A DNA stretch of 64,000 nt, taken from positions 52,793 to 116,792 of the forward strand of contig NW_019775923.1 in assembly GCF_001039355.2 (NCBI RefSeq), written 5' to 3'. Positions 47,385-60,339 of the stretch are shown piece by piece. The position numbers were made by a program, and so were the translations under genes. The notes below the pieces were generated by a model. It ran no database searches and was not told the origin of the DNA. It saw only the letters and a program-made list of their open reading frames with translations. Position 1 is the first letter of the stretch. Each line of letters begins with the position of its first letter. Source of the stretch: Lingula anatina. Its lineage: Eukaryota > Brachiopoda > Lingulata > Lingulida > Lingulidae.

Positions 47385-47790
47385 GTAAGCATGCTTTAAG
47401 ATATTCTTTAATATATTATTTTGAGAAATTTATACAAGCTTGTGTGTTAGCTGAATTTGTTTGACATATAGTATAGGTTAATTGTTTCAACAATCAATGG
47501 TCTGTATGAACCAAATTGTTGTCGAGAAGGAAAGTTTCCCTATCAAAAGCAAAATATATGAAAAGAGAAGAAAATCTGCTTTAATATTGAATTTGTTCGA
47601 CAAAGTATCTAGGTTGGTTGTCTAAACCCCGTGCCTGTGCGACATCAATTATTCTCCCTAAAGAGTTCTCCATTTCAACATTTTGTTTGTTCAGTGTGAG
47701 GGTCCGGCAATCATTTCGAATATGTATTGCATGTAACAGAATGGTATTGTTGCCTTGATTGCAAACCTGGTGTGATCTTTTTTTAAATCA

Positions 47791-47833
<43 letters not shown>

Positions 47834-49910
47834 ATATGTTTTTTCTTTGGCAATGTATACAATGTATTTACAGCTGAAATCAAACCCGCTCCTTCTCGAT
47901 GAAAGTTGAACTTGTTTTTTTATCAAATCACACGTCAAGGTTCAATTCTTCTTATACCCGAGATTTCTTAGCCTGTCTCTCTTTCTTCTTTTTTTACACG
48001 CCTCATTGTTTTGGCCTGCGGCTTGTAAATAAAAAAAAGTGTGCATTTAACATTTGTAATATTCATCACAGGAAGTAGTAATAAAAGGACGCGAGAAGTA
48101 GTAAAAAAATGGCAGAGATATTAAAATGCCATAGTAAAGTGGCAGAGCTATTAAAATGTGACAGTGTGATTCTTTTATTTCTTTGTTTATTTATGAAAAA
48201 TATGCTTATATTGATTGAAATGGTAGGTGTATACGTGAGATATGAAAGGATAGGTGTTTCTTGTAGTTTTTCATTGAATTGAATGAACAACAAGACGCAC
48301 ATTTTTATTGATCTAAAAAAGAGGTGGTACACGATTTATTTGGACGTGTCGCACAAAGGTTAACAAACAAGGGTCTGCTAACACATAGGTAAGAGTAGTG
48401 TAATTTGCAAGGAGAAGTATGCAAGCCAAATACCTAGATTATTGTGACATTGAGTGTTTCATAAGCACTTGGTAGATTGACTTTGCCTTTTTCTTGAAGT
48501 AATTTATATTTGACTGATAGAGCGTCCAGCATTTAATGAATGACGGAATAATAATAAGAGCCAGGTACGTTATATAGTAAAACAGTATTGTTTGCTGGTC
48601 AAGCAACTGTTGTGGTGGCCTATTTGTACTTAAACGGCTGTAAACAACCTATTTAGAGCTGGGCCTTTTATGCCACAACCATTATTTCACAACGTTTGTC
48701 AGATTCAAAGCTAAGCTTTACTGCTCTTCATCTTTAAAATATAGTATTATTTCTTCTTAGTCAAAAAAAACCTCTACATTTCTCTGATCCAAAGCTTAAC
48801 AATTTTTTCTGCTCGTTTTTAAGATTGAATATTTTTTTTCTTTCAGATGAATCACTTTTCTTTTTAATGTTGAAATGGCACGTATGTTTCATTTCAAATT
48901 AAGAATTTAAAAATTTTCAACTTTAAAGTTATACAGCACAAAATATGTTTCCTGTTTGTCTTTAAATATCAGGAAATATCCAAATGAAAAAGAAACATTA
49001 ATGTATTCTATAGAAATATTTGTTCTCCTTATCGCAATAAACGGCAGTTATTTTGTCTGTTTAAAGTTAAACAGTGAAGTATTATTTTCTGTTTAGAAAT
49101 CAGAAATCTCCTGATCAAATTGAAATGCCAATATAGAAATACTTTTCTCTTCAGTGCAGGAAACATTTTTTGTTTATTTTAAGTTAAACAGTGCGGAATT
49201 TTTTTTTCCTTTTCGACTGTGAAAATAAGCAATTTCCTTGTAAAAATGAAACACAAACATAAAATACAGAGGTATTTTTTATCTTTAGTGCATGAAACAG
49301 CATTTTTTTTTTTTTTTTTTTTTTTTTGTCAGATGTAATTTAAAATTTGTCAGTTCATCTAAAGTACTAGAATACACTTTACATATCAATTCAGAATTCA
49401 CAAAAGTGGCGGTAAATTAGAATATATAATCGCTATCATTTTCTTGGCGGATAAGGCTCCAAAATCCACATTTAGCATTATATTATTAAAGCATATCCCT
49501 TCCCCTCTTTGCGGAAACCTCTGTGGCGAGAAACAGAGAATCCAAAGTTGTTTTGTTCATCAAAAAAATGTCTAGAGAAAAAAATAATTGTTAATTGTAT
49601 TACTTATGTTATCGCTTATGTTTGAACAGAAAGAGAAGAAAGAAAGTGAGTGAATCACATTTAGTTGAACATCCTGCTCCTTTATCAGTTGCGCTTTCTA
49701 CTTTGACGAAAGGAACTCACACTTGAAGTTTTACATGTGGGCTCTCTGATCAAATGTTCAACCGTTTTTATTTTCAAGTCCATTTTTTAAAGAATTGTGC
49801 TCAGTTTTGGATGCTGGTTAAAGAGCCTTTATAAGATAATATAAGAGTTTGAGAAAAAATGTTTATTAGCTTGGTAGTTGGATCATAAATGAAAATTATC
49901 AAACTTAAGT

Positions 49911-52199
49911 ATTGCTCTAGTATATATCTAGTCACACTGCTCCCGAATTCAACAGTCAACGAAATAAAACTGAAAAAAAAAATGACGTTTCTCGATACCT
50001 CTGCCAAACAGTGAAATTTCTCGACCTTGATACTGCTGAAGGTTAAATATTTTATTCAAATATAATAAAAACTAACCTGAGAACGATGTCCTATTTATAA
50101 ATTTTTTCGTAAACAAGTTTGACAAGAGAAAAAAATGTATCCAAAAAGTATCAAAGATCCAAATGCCACATCCCTTCAAACAGTTCGGTAGCTTAGTTCA
50201 TACGATAGTTGCAAAATGAAGAGGGTGTGGAATAATAGAAGAATCAAGATTTTAGGGTAAATTATTTTAAATTTGACTTAATTGACATACTGAGTTTTTG
50301 AATAATATTTTAAGCTGGAAAATTTAGGATTTCCATGAGAAATATAGGTCTTCTTTTTCTTTAAAAGCCCAATTTTCTTGTTCTTATATCCTACAAATAG
50401 AACTCCTCCACACCACGGGAAAAAAAACTATCGAAGCCATTCTCAATTCACCGTTCTGAGATGATAAGAAGTCGGTTAATTTTCATTATATTTACTATGA
50501 ATAAAAAACATACAGTGTAAGCAGAGCCGCAGTCCGCAATGGTAAACATAATGAATATGTTGTGTTCAGTCTACTCGTAACTCAGGATTGTGCAGATTAA
50601 ACTTATGGCAGCAAATTTCGAGGAGGATTCGCATCTCTCCGCTTGTTTTGTGCAGGTGCGAAACCGATAAACATCCGTCTTTTGAAATGAGACATCTATG
50701 AAGGTAAAATTTGTTTAACACCACAGATTTTATACATTATACTAAAAAGGCCATTTTATTGTGCAAATAAGTGAAAAGTATTTTACTTTTCGAAATTTCA
50801 TTAATCTTCAGACCTTCACTTGCTTCTGTATTGGAGAATATGACGTCAGAATATGGGGCTGACATCTAGCGGAATAGGGTAAAAAAATTCACTTCAACGG
50901 CTCGCATAAAAAGTTGCTACAATAAACTTCGATGAAACTTGACACTTAGGCCTATATTTCTTATTAAAAAAAGCCACATTTTACGGACTTGTCTAAGATG
51001 CGTTATTTCTAATAAAGGAGATATCTCAAATTGTTACAGTGTTGCTATACCCCAAAATTGACCCGTTGGCCGACTTCGTCGAGTTCTAGCTATTTTATTT
51101 CTGCTTACTTTTAGGTAAATCGCACGCGTCGAGATGCGTAGTGAACTCTACTACCACGTCTTTATTTTTCCCAAGCACGTATGAGGGCGATTAAGCACAA
51201 TTCATAAATTTCCGCGATGGTTGCGAAATTTACAAATTTCCGACCGCGACGTCATCTCAGCGCAAGTGCTCCGTTCTGAATATTTTCCTACGCGCAGCCA
51301 GTTGCCATATGACTGTCTATGCGACATCAATTATTCTCCCTAAAATGTTCTCCCTATCAATTTCGTTTGTTCAATGTAGGGGTCCGTTTCGTTTATTTCT
51401 TTAAATGCGCCGTCCTTGTTTTGGTTAAAATGACAACCGTGGCCATGAAAATAACACCCTTGGTACTTATACTCGGTGTTTGTCTCTGAGCAAAAACCAT
51501 CAACAGGTAATCGGGGTTAGTAGCCTATGCGTTTTTCAATGTTGTTAAACTGATGCCAATGCTCTTTACGTGTGGTGCTTGATGCAACCCATGCCAACAG
51601 GTACATTTATACGCAAGCATGTAGAATCAGGGTATAAACGCAAATACTCCTATCCCCATGGAAGGGAAGCAACAATGTGGTTGGACTGGATCGCTCACAC
51701 CACTGGCTGAAAATAGCTCTGTCACTTTTTTTACTACGTCTCACGTCCTTTTCGGCTGTTTCACAACCAGGGATACAAAATAGGGGTCACATTGAGAAAA
51801 AATGAACTCTGATGCATTTGTTTAATTTTGTTACAGATAAAAAGAATAACATCTTAACTATGATATCTACAATTTTTAGAGCACAATATTAATTACTTTT
51901 TGTGCTATGCTCAAGCCAAACGCCCCTTAGACTATGATCTGGGGGTACGGACACTACACATTCAAGTAACTGATGCTTTTGTAACTGAAATATCATATTG
52001 TTTACGAGTTATTTTTGCCAAAATTCTAAGAAATAGCAAACTAAAGATATAACAGCAGTACTTTAACCAAAAGGATACAAGTACATGCATTAATCAAAGA
52101 GTTTTTTAGAGAAACACCACATCACGTTTTTTCAGTGGATGCTGGAGCTTGGTTGTGTGTCATTCAGTTTGACTTTCATTCACCAGACTTTAATTTCTG
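49911..52199. other. Unit-2-specific spacer, no gene seen
   Basis: Contains a short copy of a B-block segment at 51320-51380 (CGACATCAATTATTCTCCCT, also at 30960 and 47640) and, at about 51530-51770, a repeat whose inverted copy lies at 63745-63990. No supported exon. Confidence 0.5.
51530..51770. repeat. Dispersed repeat, inverted copy at 63745-63990
   Basis: Landmarks ACTGATGCCAATGCTCTTTA, CATGCCAACAGGTACATTTA and GCAACAATGTGGTTGGACTG are found reverse-complemented in the last 250 bp of the window. The edge motif TAGTAATAAAAGGACG also occurs in the B blocks. Confidence 0.8.
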
Positions 52200-52499
52200 T
52201 TGCCTGACCTTTTTTATTAATTAATTTTTTTTCAGTCTTTATTCCTGTTTTTGGAGTCTTTTCTTCTTTTACATCTCTCGTTAATTTCCACCTCTTGTTC
52301 TACTGTTTTCATGATTGTTGGGTTTCTGCTAATCCTTAACTCTATGTCAGTATGCCCTAATTTCCTCTCTTTACTTTAGTCTTTCTTGCTAAGCCAAGCC
52401 AAGGATGATTCTTCATTTTTTTTGCTTCTCTTCTATGTTACGTGCATTCAACGTATAACGTCTTCCTTACGTGCTTCAGCAAGATTATCTTTACGGATA

Positions 52500-53260
52500 T
52501 TAGCTCTTTGACGTCTTTTTTTTTTCAAATCATTTTTTGCCTAACTGGTAACCAGTGCAGATGTTTTAAAATTGGAGTGATATGGCAATCCCTAGGCTGT
52601 AGCATTAAAAGCCGTGCTGAGATATTCTGGATGCGTTGAAATCTTTTGATCTTGTCATCTGGACATCCATATAATACAGAATTGCAATAGTCTAGCCTGG
52701 ACGTTACCAATGAGTGCATAACTGCATAACGGCAGATGAATGATTAAGATGTTTCCTTATGATGCCAATATTCCGAATGTTGAATAAACAAGACCTTGTG
52801 ATGTTGGAGATCTGTTTGTCCATTGAAAGTGTAGAATCAAAGTATACTCCTAAATTTTTCACATGGGGGGAGGAAAATGCCATGCTAGCTCCAATTTTAA
52901 GTTGTGAGCAAGGCCCTCGTTGTGGGGTTGAGTAATGACTAAAAATTCTGTTTTTCCATCATTTATCTTCAATTTGTTTGAAATGAGCCAACATCTGAGG
53001 TCTGATATGCAATCAACAATGGTGTTCACAGACAATGCTGGATCATGGATGTTACAAGATGTGTACAACTGGGTATCATCGGCATAAAAGTGGTAACCTA
53101 TCTTATGATAACGCAGAATTGCTCCAAGGGGTAACGTGTAAACACAAAACTTAAGCGGGCCGAGAACACTCCCCTGAGGAACACCAAATAAAAGCTGTGA
53201 GAGTTCAGAAAGCACACCATTTATATTAACTTGATGCATTCTCCCAACAAGATTGGTTCG
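52500..53260 (-). pseudogene. LINE reverse-transcriptase fragment with YADD box
   Basis: Minus-strand frames show FGVPQGSVLGPL, YHFYADDTQLYTS (the catalytic YADD), LISNKLKINDGKTEFLV, then after a break SRLDYCNSVLYGCPDDKIKR and ITPILKHLHWLPVRQKMI. Order and motifs fit an L2/CR1-like LINE. The insertion lies inside the proposed long intron of the unit-2 Mab-21/SGNH gene and is frameshifted. Confidence 0.85.
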
Positions 53261-54055
53261 TAAATATATTTATCCATAGAATATTAATCCATAGCCAGTT
53301 TATTATTTTGCAATTAGCTATATTTGGCAATATATTCAAACCAATATTGTTCATTTTGAATGCAAAGAGTAGCATCTTTACTGATATTATTTCTTTGCAA
53401 AATCTCTTGCCTGACTCTAATTAATCAGTATCACTTTATCGAATATATATTTAAATACACTGTTTTTTTTAAACATCGCAAGACATGAATGCATTTTATT
53501 CAGTCTAAAACAATATTTTGTACCATATTTCGATGTTTTATCATTATTGATAACTAGCCAGTTATCCAATGGTTAATGTATAACTTGGGGGTACGGACAG
53601 ACAGACTATGCTGTGATTCCTAAAAAAACAGATAGGTGGGTACGGACAGTACAAAAAGCAGGAGACACCAAGGGGCTCATGATTATAAATACCATAGCAT
53701 TAATAATAATGGTTACATATGCACAACTCCTTTATTATGTTTAAGTCATAACATGGTAAATTCATCTTATTATCACGTAGGTGATTTCAAAGTAATATTT
53801 GGCCTTATCAAATATGTTTCTCATTGTATTATCAAAAAAAAGTGAAATGTGTATCAAAGCCCGTTTCTGCAAAATGGTTAAAATGTTTTTTTTTTTTGTT
53901 TTTTTTCTCAGAACATATCTTTGGATGAACCTGCTAGAAGAGAAGACAGATGTTGTGGAAATTATATACCAATATCATATTCACCATAAATCATTGACAT
54001 AAAGAGTTAGTGCATTATCTTTATGACCTAAATTGCAAATGACCCACCGTAACAC
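53261..54055. other. No gene seen
   Basis: AT-rich sequence with poly-T runs. The two overlapping small open frames at 53636-54002 have no supporting signals. Confidence 0.5.
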
Positions 54056-56523
54056 AGCCATTCCACGAAAAAGGGTACAATTCTGAATAATACCTGTCGC
54101 AGCTTATTTTCGGTAGTAAAAGCATCTGCAATTTTGCCTGTTTTAGCCTTTTTAGCAGGAACCGATGTGTTCTACTTAAAAAAACAACAATTAATATAGT
54201 ACCACTTGCTTTGACGGGAACCCCGGGGGTCTATATGCCGCAAAAACCACGATTTTAAACAGTATTATAGCTGATTTGCCACAAGAAAAAGTTTATATTT
54301 TCTCGTGTTTTAGTGTTTTTAGTCCTCAACTAATTTGAATTCATGTTTCTTTTTTATCATACATGGTGTTCTCTGTCGAATTTGTTGGTTAGTTACGTCA
54401 CTGTCATAGTTTAATCAATGTCGCTCAGTAACCCCTAACCTCCGTAACGCTTCTTTAAGTCAATGTAAGAATAAAAGAAAATGCTCTTAAATGGACTTCC
54501 TGTGCATTTTTCAAACTCATAATACATGAAGTTTAATAAAACAGTGCTATTTGTTAATTTTGAATGATGCGTTCCATCATAGAGAATGTTATCTCACAAA
54601 AGTCGGGGTGTCGCATTTAAGAGCCTAACCCCAGTAACGGACCAAATTTGAAGAAAATGTTGCTTTAGAAAGTTAAAAATATCATTTTTGTTAAGCAAGG
54701 ACCAACTTCTTCCTACAACAATCATTCAATATTTATGCAAAGTTATCCCGAGGATAAAAACTGAAAAAAGAATGCGTGTCACCTTACGTCCGTTATGCTA
54801 ACCTCCGTTACGAAATAAGTTAACTGTTATAAAAATGACTGTTAATACATTAAAACGTTATTTCTGTGGTTTTGTGAGTTAATTCTGAGCATATAAGTAG
54901 TTCTACTTCTATGTTCTGATGTAGTATGCATTCATACGGCTTGCTGTTAAAGACATTACCCCGCATTAATATAGATATATAATATACATATATAGCTGAT
55001 AATTCTATCAAGAAAGGTTAATGATTTAAGTTTTTACTCCAGTTTGCTATAAAATCGAGGGTAAATCGTGATTTGTTTTATCGAATTGATTTCCATTTGT
55101 CACTTGAAGATGCCTTTTTGAACTTATCATTCTGATTCTAAGCGAAATGAGTAGTTTTTAGGACTGTCTTGGCAAGAAAAGTGGTACTAGCTGACATCAG
55201 TACTAACGTGCATGTAGCAGACTTTATTTTCGCGTGAGAAGCTTTGAAGCAATAGTTCCATTTATCAGGTAGAACTGCGGGATTATTAGGTCCTATTTTA
55301 TTATTTCAGTAGCACATAATAGTTTTTATCATCTTCTAGATGCTTCCAGTAACTTTAATTGGACAGTTATTGGCAAACACGTGTCTATTGTCGGCCTACT
55401 TGATTGTATGCATTAACTTTCTCGGGTATTTTGTTGTTTTTGCCTATAACTGCGATCATGTGCATGTTGGTTTAATGTTTTGTTATACAGACACCAATAT
55501 GCCACTTACAAATACAGAGCGATCGACAAAAACACTACAGAGAAAGAAAAATAATCTTATGACCGCGAAGCTTTTCTTGTGAAAGATTTTGAGCGGTTTA
55601 AATGTATGACATAATTTAGACTAGAGTTGTACCTTACCTCTGTTACTAAGATTATAAATTAAACTCTTACTTTGGTAAAATATGGAATGTGAATTCTACA
55701 GATACAAAGATCAACATATTAGCGGTGAAATGTATCCAGTAGTGGTAAATGTATTTATGTAGTCCTTGAAAGTAAGCAAAACAACCCGTTGTAACCATTT
55801 GCCATTTAATGGTTTGAATAAACATGTTTTATCAATTTTTCTATGTTATTATGTAAATGTGTCGTATCTACAATACTATAAATTCCAAATTCATCTTCTA
55901 AAGTCTACCTTAAGCTAAAAGTACCAAAACAAATATATGATCGCTGACCTATGTAGAATAACCTAACCTCCGTTACGAAATTACTCATTTTTCATTTGAA
56001 CACTGGATATGTGTGTGCTCTTTGGTCAATGCTCATATCATAATAGATTGATAGCACTTTGTTCATAGACAAATGGTATGGTAAAAAAGCAAGTCTGTCC
56101 CCAACGATATATAAAATATTTAAATTGGAATATCTCAGCCTTTGTATTTTTAGAAAACGAGCCACTTATTACCAATGTGTCTGCACCGCATTTTTCTATA
56201 ATTGAAGAGAAATCTTAAATGGGCAATAATATTTTGAATACATACAAAATCTTAATAATTGAATCAAATATGTGGCCTGTGACCTTTGGCATGATTGAAA
56301 TATAACCTAATTTAGATGTTACCTAACCTCCGTAACGAAAAACATACTGTACCATGTTTACACGTGCATATTTCTTTAAATACAGTAATGGTGTGGGTTA
56401 AAATTCTTCTACTACTCTCTGAATACCTCTTCATCAAAATAATATAAAAAGTTTTCCAGTTTTGCAAAGTTCATATCGCTGCATTTCTTATTTTGGAATC
56501 GTACCCCTTTTCGTGGAATGGCT
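54056..56523. mobile_element. 2.5-kb element with inverted ends and a recurring 15-bp motif
   Basis: The left end AGCCATTCCACGAAAAAGGG and right end CCCCTTTTCGTGGAATGGCT are near-perfect inverted copies of about 27 bp. Inside, CTAACCTCCGTWACG occurs exactly at 54435, 54798, 55963 and 56323, with weaker versions at about 54624 and 55631. A short plus-strand open frame after a TTATACAG acceptor reads MPLTNTERSTKTLQRKKNN and stops soon (55582), resembling the basic N-terminus of transposon-linked proteins. Target duplication not evident. Probably a non-autonomous DNA transposon. Confidence 0.6.
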
Positions 56524-57609
56524 ATTCAGCTAAAAATAGGTACCTTTTGAACACATAATTGGCTATATTTTTGTAAATTGTTATCCGATTATAAAAATTC
56601 TTTTTAATTTTGCTCCTGTGAACAGTGTCTTTGATATTAGTCTATCAGCAATCTCCAATCATAAATTGTTAATTTATCAGACACTTGTAACATTAACTAC
56701 ATTTAATTGTTCACCCCGATTGTGAAAGAGCCGTTAGCTTGTGATAGACTTGTTATAGAATTATATGCCGTGAAGCTTAGCATATAGCTAAACGTGTAAT
56801 ACTGCCAACGTGTCTAGCTTTTTCTTCTGTGAAACGCTTGAAAAGCTATACGTGCTTAGCTTTTACACATACCGTATTTCTAAATGCGTATAGGTGCCTA
56901 ACGTGTGTTGTATGTATTTTAACGCTAAACACTGTTTTTACAGTGTATCTTCAGTGTCCTCTACAGACGTTAAGGGAGGTTCTCATAAACCAATCGTACT
57001 ATCTGGCTTGCAGGGATTTAGCGACATTGCATTCAGTGTAAGAGGCTTAATTGACTGGCACGATAGTCAATTACCCTTCAGTTACTCAAGTGGGATTATG
57101 GAAATGCAATCTCAAATTTCATACCTGTATGTCACTGGAAAGCCACCCCTGCATTATTAGCAGGACTCCGTCGATTCCGAGAATGATTGTGGTATAGTGG
57201 TAGAAGAAGGGGAGTTTTCAGGGACCCCCGTAATTCAGCGTACCTCGGGATCACCTGATATCACGCTGACATTTATGTTAATTATGCTACACGTATGAAC
57301 AGAGTGGAAACAAATTTGGGTATAAACGAAAAACCGCTATATTTTAATGTTTTAGACTTTCCTATATTCCGTGAGAATTGACGGAATGTACCGGCATTAT
57401 ATTTACCCGGTAGATGACCTTTCTTAAACATTTTCCAAATTTTGAACAAAAAAGACATAAACATCTTAGTTCACAGACATGTTTGTCATAGAGGCTCCAT
57501 TTTACGGTTAATTCAAGGGTAATTCCTTCCACGTAACTTTTTATACAGCTTTTTTTAACTGGGTCAGTTTACATATAGACCTTTTATTCATGTTTACCTT
57601 CAATTTTAG

Positions 57610-59821
57610 ATATCCTCCGTGTGAACGACGACCGAGACGAAACGTTGAAAATACTGAAGATATGGAAAAATTCTCAAAATACTTAGCAGAGATGCTACCT
57701 CAGGAAAATATGATTGGGCTGAAATTAATTGAAAATGGTTTTGGGATTGATTTAGGTCTGAATGATAAGAAAACAGAAGAGATGTATAAAATTCTCAAGG
57801 ATGCATTTATCAGGTCCATTGGTGGAGATAAAACATCAGAAAATGGACTACTTGCATTTATGGGAAAATATTTTGTTAATTTGCTATTTACAGACAATTG
57901 GTATAGTAATTTTGCACATATGGAACAAACGTTGGGCTATGGATTAAAAAAGATATTTGGGAATTCTTTTGCAGAGAACTTAGGGATCTTTTGTCTGGGT
58001 AGCTCTTGTGACGGCCTTGGGATCGAACCTATGTATAAGCGGGGGGATAAAGCTTACCATGAAATGCAAGATACGGATGTGATGATAGAGTTGAGGCCGC
58101 CATTTTTTCCCACAGTCATGTCAGGTAGAGAGCAAGTGACAACAACAGGGGCAGTGTTGCTCGTGGATGGTCATGGCTGTCATCCCGGTTATGTCAAACT
58201 TAAGTTCCAGGGAAAACAGCATCGGCTTAGTGTGTCAGGCATTTTGGAACGTGATCAAACTGGGGATGTATATCTGAGCAACAAAATCAGGCAAAGTTAC
58301 GTCCCAACCCCGAAGCCAGGGTTTGAAATCCAGGATATATTGCGGAAAATGTTAAATTTAAGTTATAAAGGTCCTGCCGAATCAATAAAAGTCTCCATTC
58401 CTTGTGGTCGCAAAGGCCACGCTTTAATAAGAATGGATTTTGTTTTTTCGTTTCCTTGGAAGAAATTTCCCCATGAAGCAGCTGATTGGCTTAGTCGTGA
58501 GAGATTGAGTGGTTGGCCTAATATGGAGCAAATCAAAGCCGTGAGAGAATTTGGCTGCCATCTTGTTCCAGTTGCCAATCCTGGTGACAGAGAAAGCCGA
58601 ACTGAATGGAGGATCTCTTTTGCTTTAGCTGAGCGCTATCTTGCCTTGTCGTTAAATCAAGCTCAGCGCCATGTTTACCGTATTATAAAACTGATACACA
58701 AACACCGACTGGGAGACCTCGGCGTCCTTTCTACTTACCACCTTAAGACAACGTTATTTTGGCTATGTGAGCGCATTCCACAGGAAAGGTGGACAGATGA
58801 AAAAATGGGACAACGTTTTTACGACTTTCTCGATCTCTTGCTTAGATTTCTATCCAAGAAGTGCATCCCCAATTATTTCATACCGAAAAACAACATGATA
58901 GATTACATGGATCAACAATTAGTAAGTGAAAACGTTTACATTTTACATGAAATCCGTCACAATCCAAAAACAATCCTCCACGAAATCCAAGCAACGTTTT
59001 GCTTTGGTTGGGTGTTTGACTTGCGCGCAGGATCACCAGAGGATAAAGGCGCAGGAGGTTTGCTTAGAGCCGTGAAAGAGATACTGATCGACTCGTCAGA
59101 AAATGACTCGGACAGTGTCTTGGGGGCAATAGTAGGAACAGTCGACAGTTGCTTTAAACTAACAAAGGAATTTGGAAAGGGGTTGTTAAAAATCACCTTG
59201 AAAGATAAAGTTGAAGAAAAATCAAAACGGACAACTCACTCAGTTTGCAATGACCAGCGTGGGACGGCAGCGAGAAGTAAGGTGGACAGTCCCCAAACAA
59301 CAAACAATGCAGAAAACACAATACAAAGAAAGCATGTTATAGTGACTGACTCAATAGGAAAGTACCTTGATGGCAACAGGATGGGCAGATCCTACGTGAA
59401 AGTACTGATAGAAAAAACTATTACAGACGCACATGACTATATAATCAAATCAAACCTGGGAAATCCAGAATCTTTGACTTTTATAGTGGGGACAATTAGC
59501 ATTGATCACCAAAGTGTTAAGGACGCCGCCAAAGAGTTGCGCCAGCTGCGACAGACAACAGAAACGAAATATCCAGACTGTGAAATATATTTCACGGGGA
59601 TCCTGGATCGTCAACAGAATCAAAGTTTTAACGAGAGAGCAAAGCGGTACAATGACACTGTTGAGGCTGAACTCACAGGCCATCAGAAAGCACATTTCAT
59701 CGCAGTAAATGAGGTAATAAACTCCCCAGATTACTACAGGGAAGATGGTTTTCACCTCAGTAGGAGGGGCACAAGCCTACTTGCACAATGTATAATGACT
59801 GCACGCACTACTGCTCCATAG
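57610..59821 (+). CDS. Mab-21/cGAS-like nucleotidyltransferase fused to SGNH/GDSL-hydrolase-like domain, copy 2
   Basis: The exon begins after CAATTTTAG (57609) and encodes 736 residues to the TAG stop; with the candidate exon at 47362 the protein would be 744 aa. The nucleotidyltransferase landmarks are present: GSS at 57998-58006, DTD at 58070-58078, third Asp at 58436-58438 (MDFVFSFPWKKFP), then GCHLVPVANPG, EWRISF and YHLKTTLFWLCE. Between the GS motif and the third Asp the two copies differ much more than in the C-terminal half of Mab-21, so the ligand-facing part may be diverging. In the SGNH-like domain Ser (59351) and DxxH (59744, 59753) are kept, but the block-III Asn is Ile (59495), so hydrolase activity may be reduced or lost. 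An in-frame ATG at 57590 lies in the intron-like leader; ATG 57662 would give 719 aa. Confidence 0.85.
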
Positions 59822-59884
59822 ATTTAACAGGAGATTCTTAGCAAATTAAAATAGGTCATGGTTTTTTGACTGCTTTGTCAACAT

Positions 59885-59948
59885 TATTGTATTGTATTGT
59901 TTTGTTTTGTATTATATTGTATTGTATTGTACATGTATTGTATTGTGC
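59885..59948. repeat. (TATTG)n tract in the 3' UTR
   Basis: An irregular TATTG/TTTTG microsatellite that follows both Mab-21/SGNH copies (other copy at 39069-39117). Confidence 0.8.
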
Positions 59949-60339
59949 TTTGCTACACTGTAGTGTAGTTATTGTGGATTTATGCAGTAGCGGGTACATG
60001 TTGCGCCTTATCACATCTTCAACTTCCGTTACTTTGGTCTTGCCGAGTGAAATGATTTGACTTATGTATCGCTTCTTTTCAAGACAGATGGCAGAAATGT
60101 CTAGTTTTTCTGGTTTAAATATCACATTCATGCGATGTATTTAAAGATATAAACCCAGCGTCACTTGGTGTGTCACTTAGCATGTATTGATACTTAACGT
60201 ACCGTAAAAGAATTATATCATTTCCAATATGCTAGCAGTATATAGTGTCCGTTCAAACTACATGTAGACCACTATGAGCCTTGGTAATTTGTATATAGAC
60301 AATAGAAACGATTCACTTCACTTGTGCTTATTTTCCTAT

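Larger units (their letters stand above)
46300..49910. repeat. Segmental duplication block B, copy 2
   Basis: Direct copy of 29633-33520 with scattered small indels. It keeps the internal direct repeats (46540-47105 and 49370-49905), the (CT)n tract (47797-47830), the 128-bp degenerate array (48705-49370) and an intact promoter and first exon at 47249-47384. Confidence 0.9.
56946..60259. repeat. Segmental duplication block C, copy 2
   Basis: Direct copy of 35618-39441 without the solo LTR. It is the end of the second tandem unit; sequence to the right has no counterpart in unit 1. Confidence 0.9.

Noticed and set aside
59856-60131. Frames on both strands through the TATTG tract after copy 2
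   Set aside because: Low-complexity microsatellite reads open on both strands; 3' UTR.
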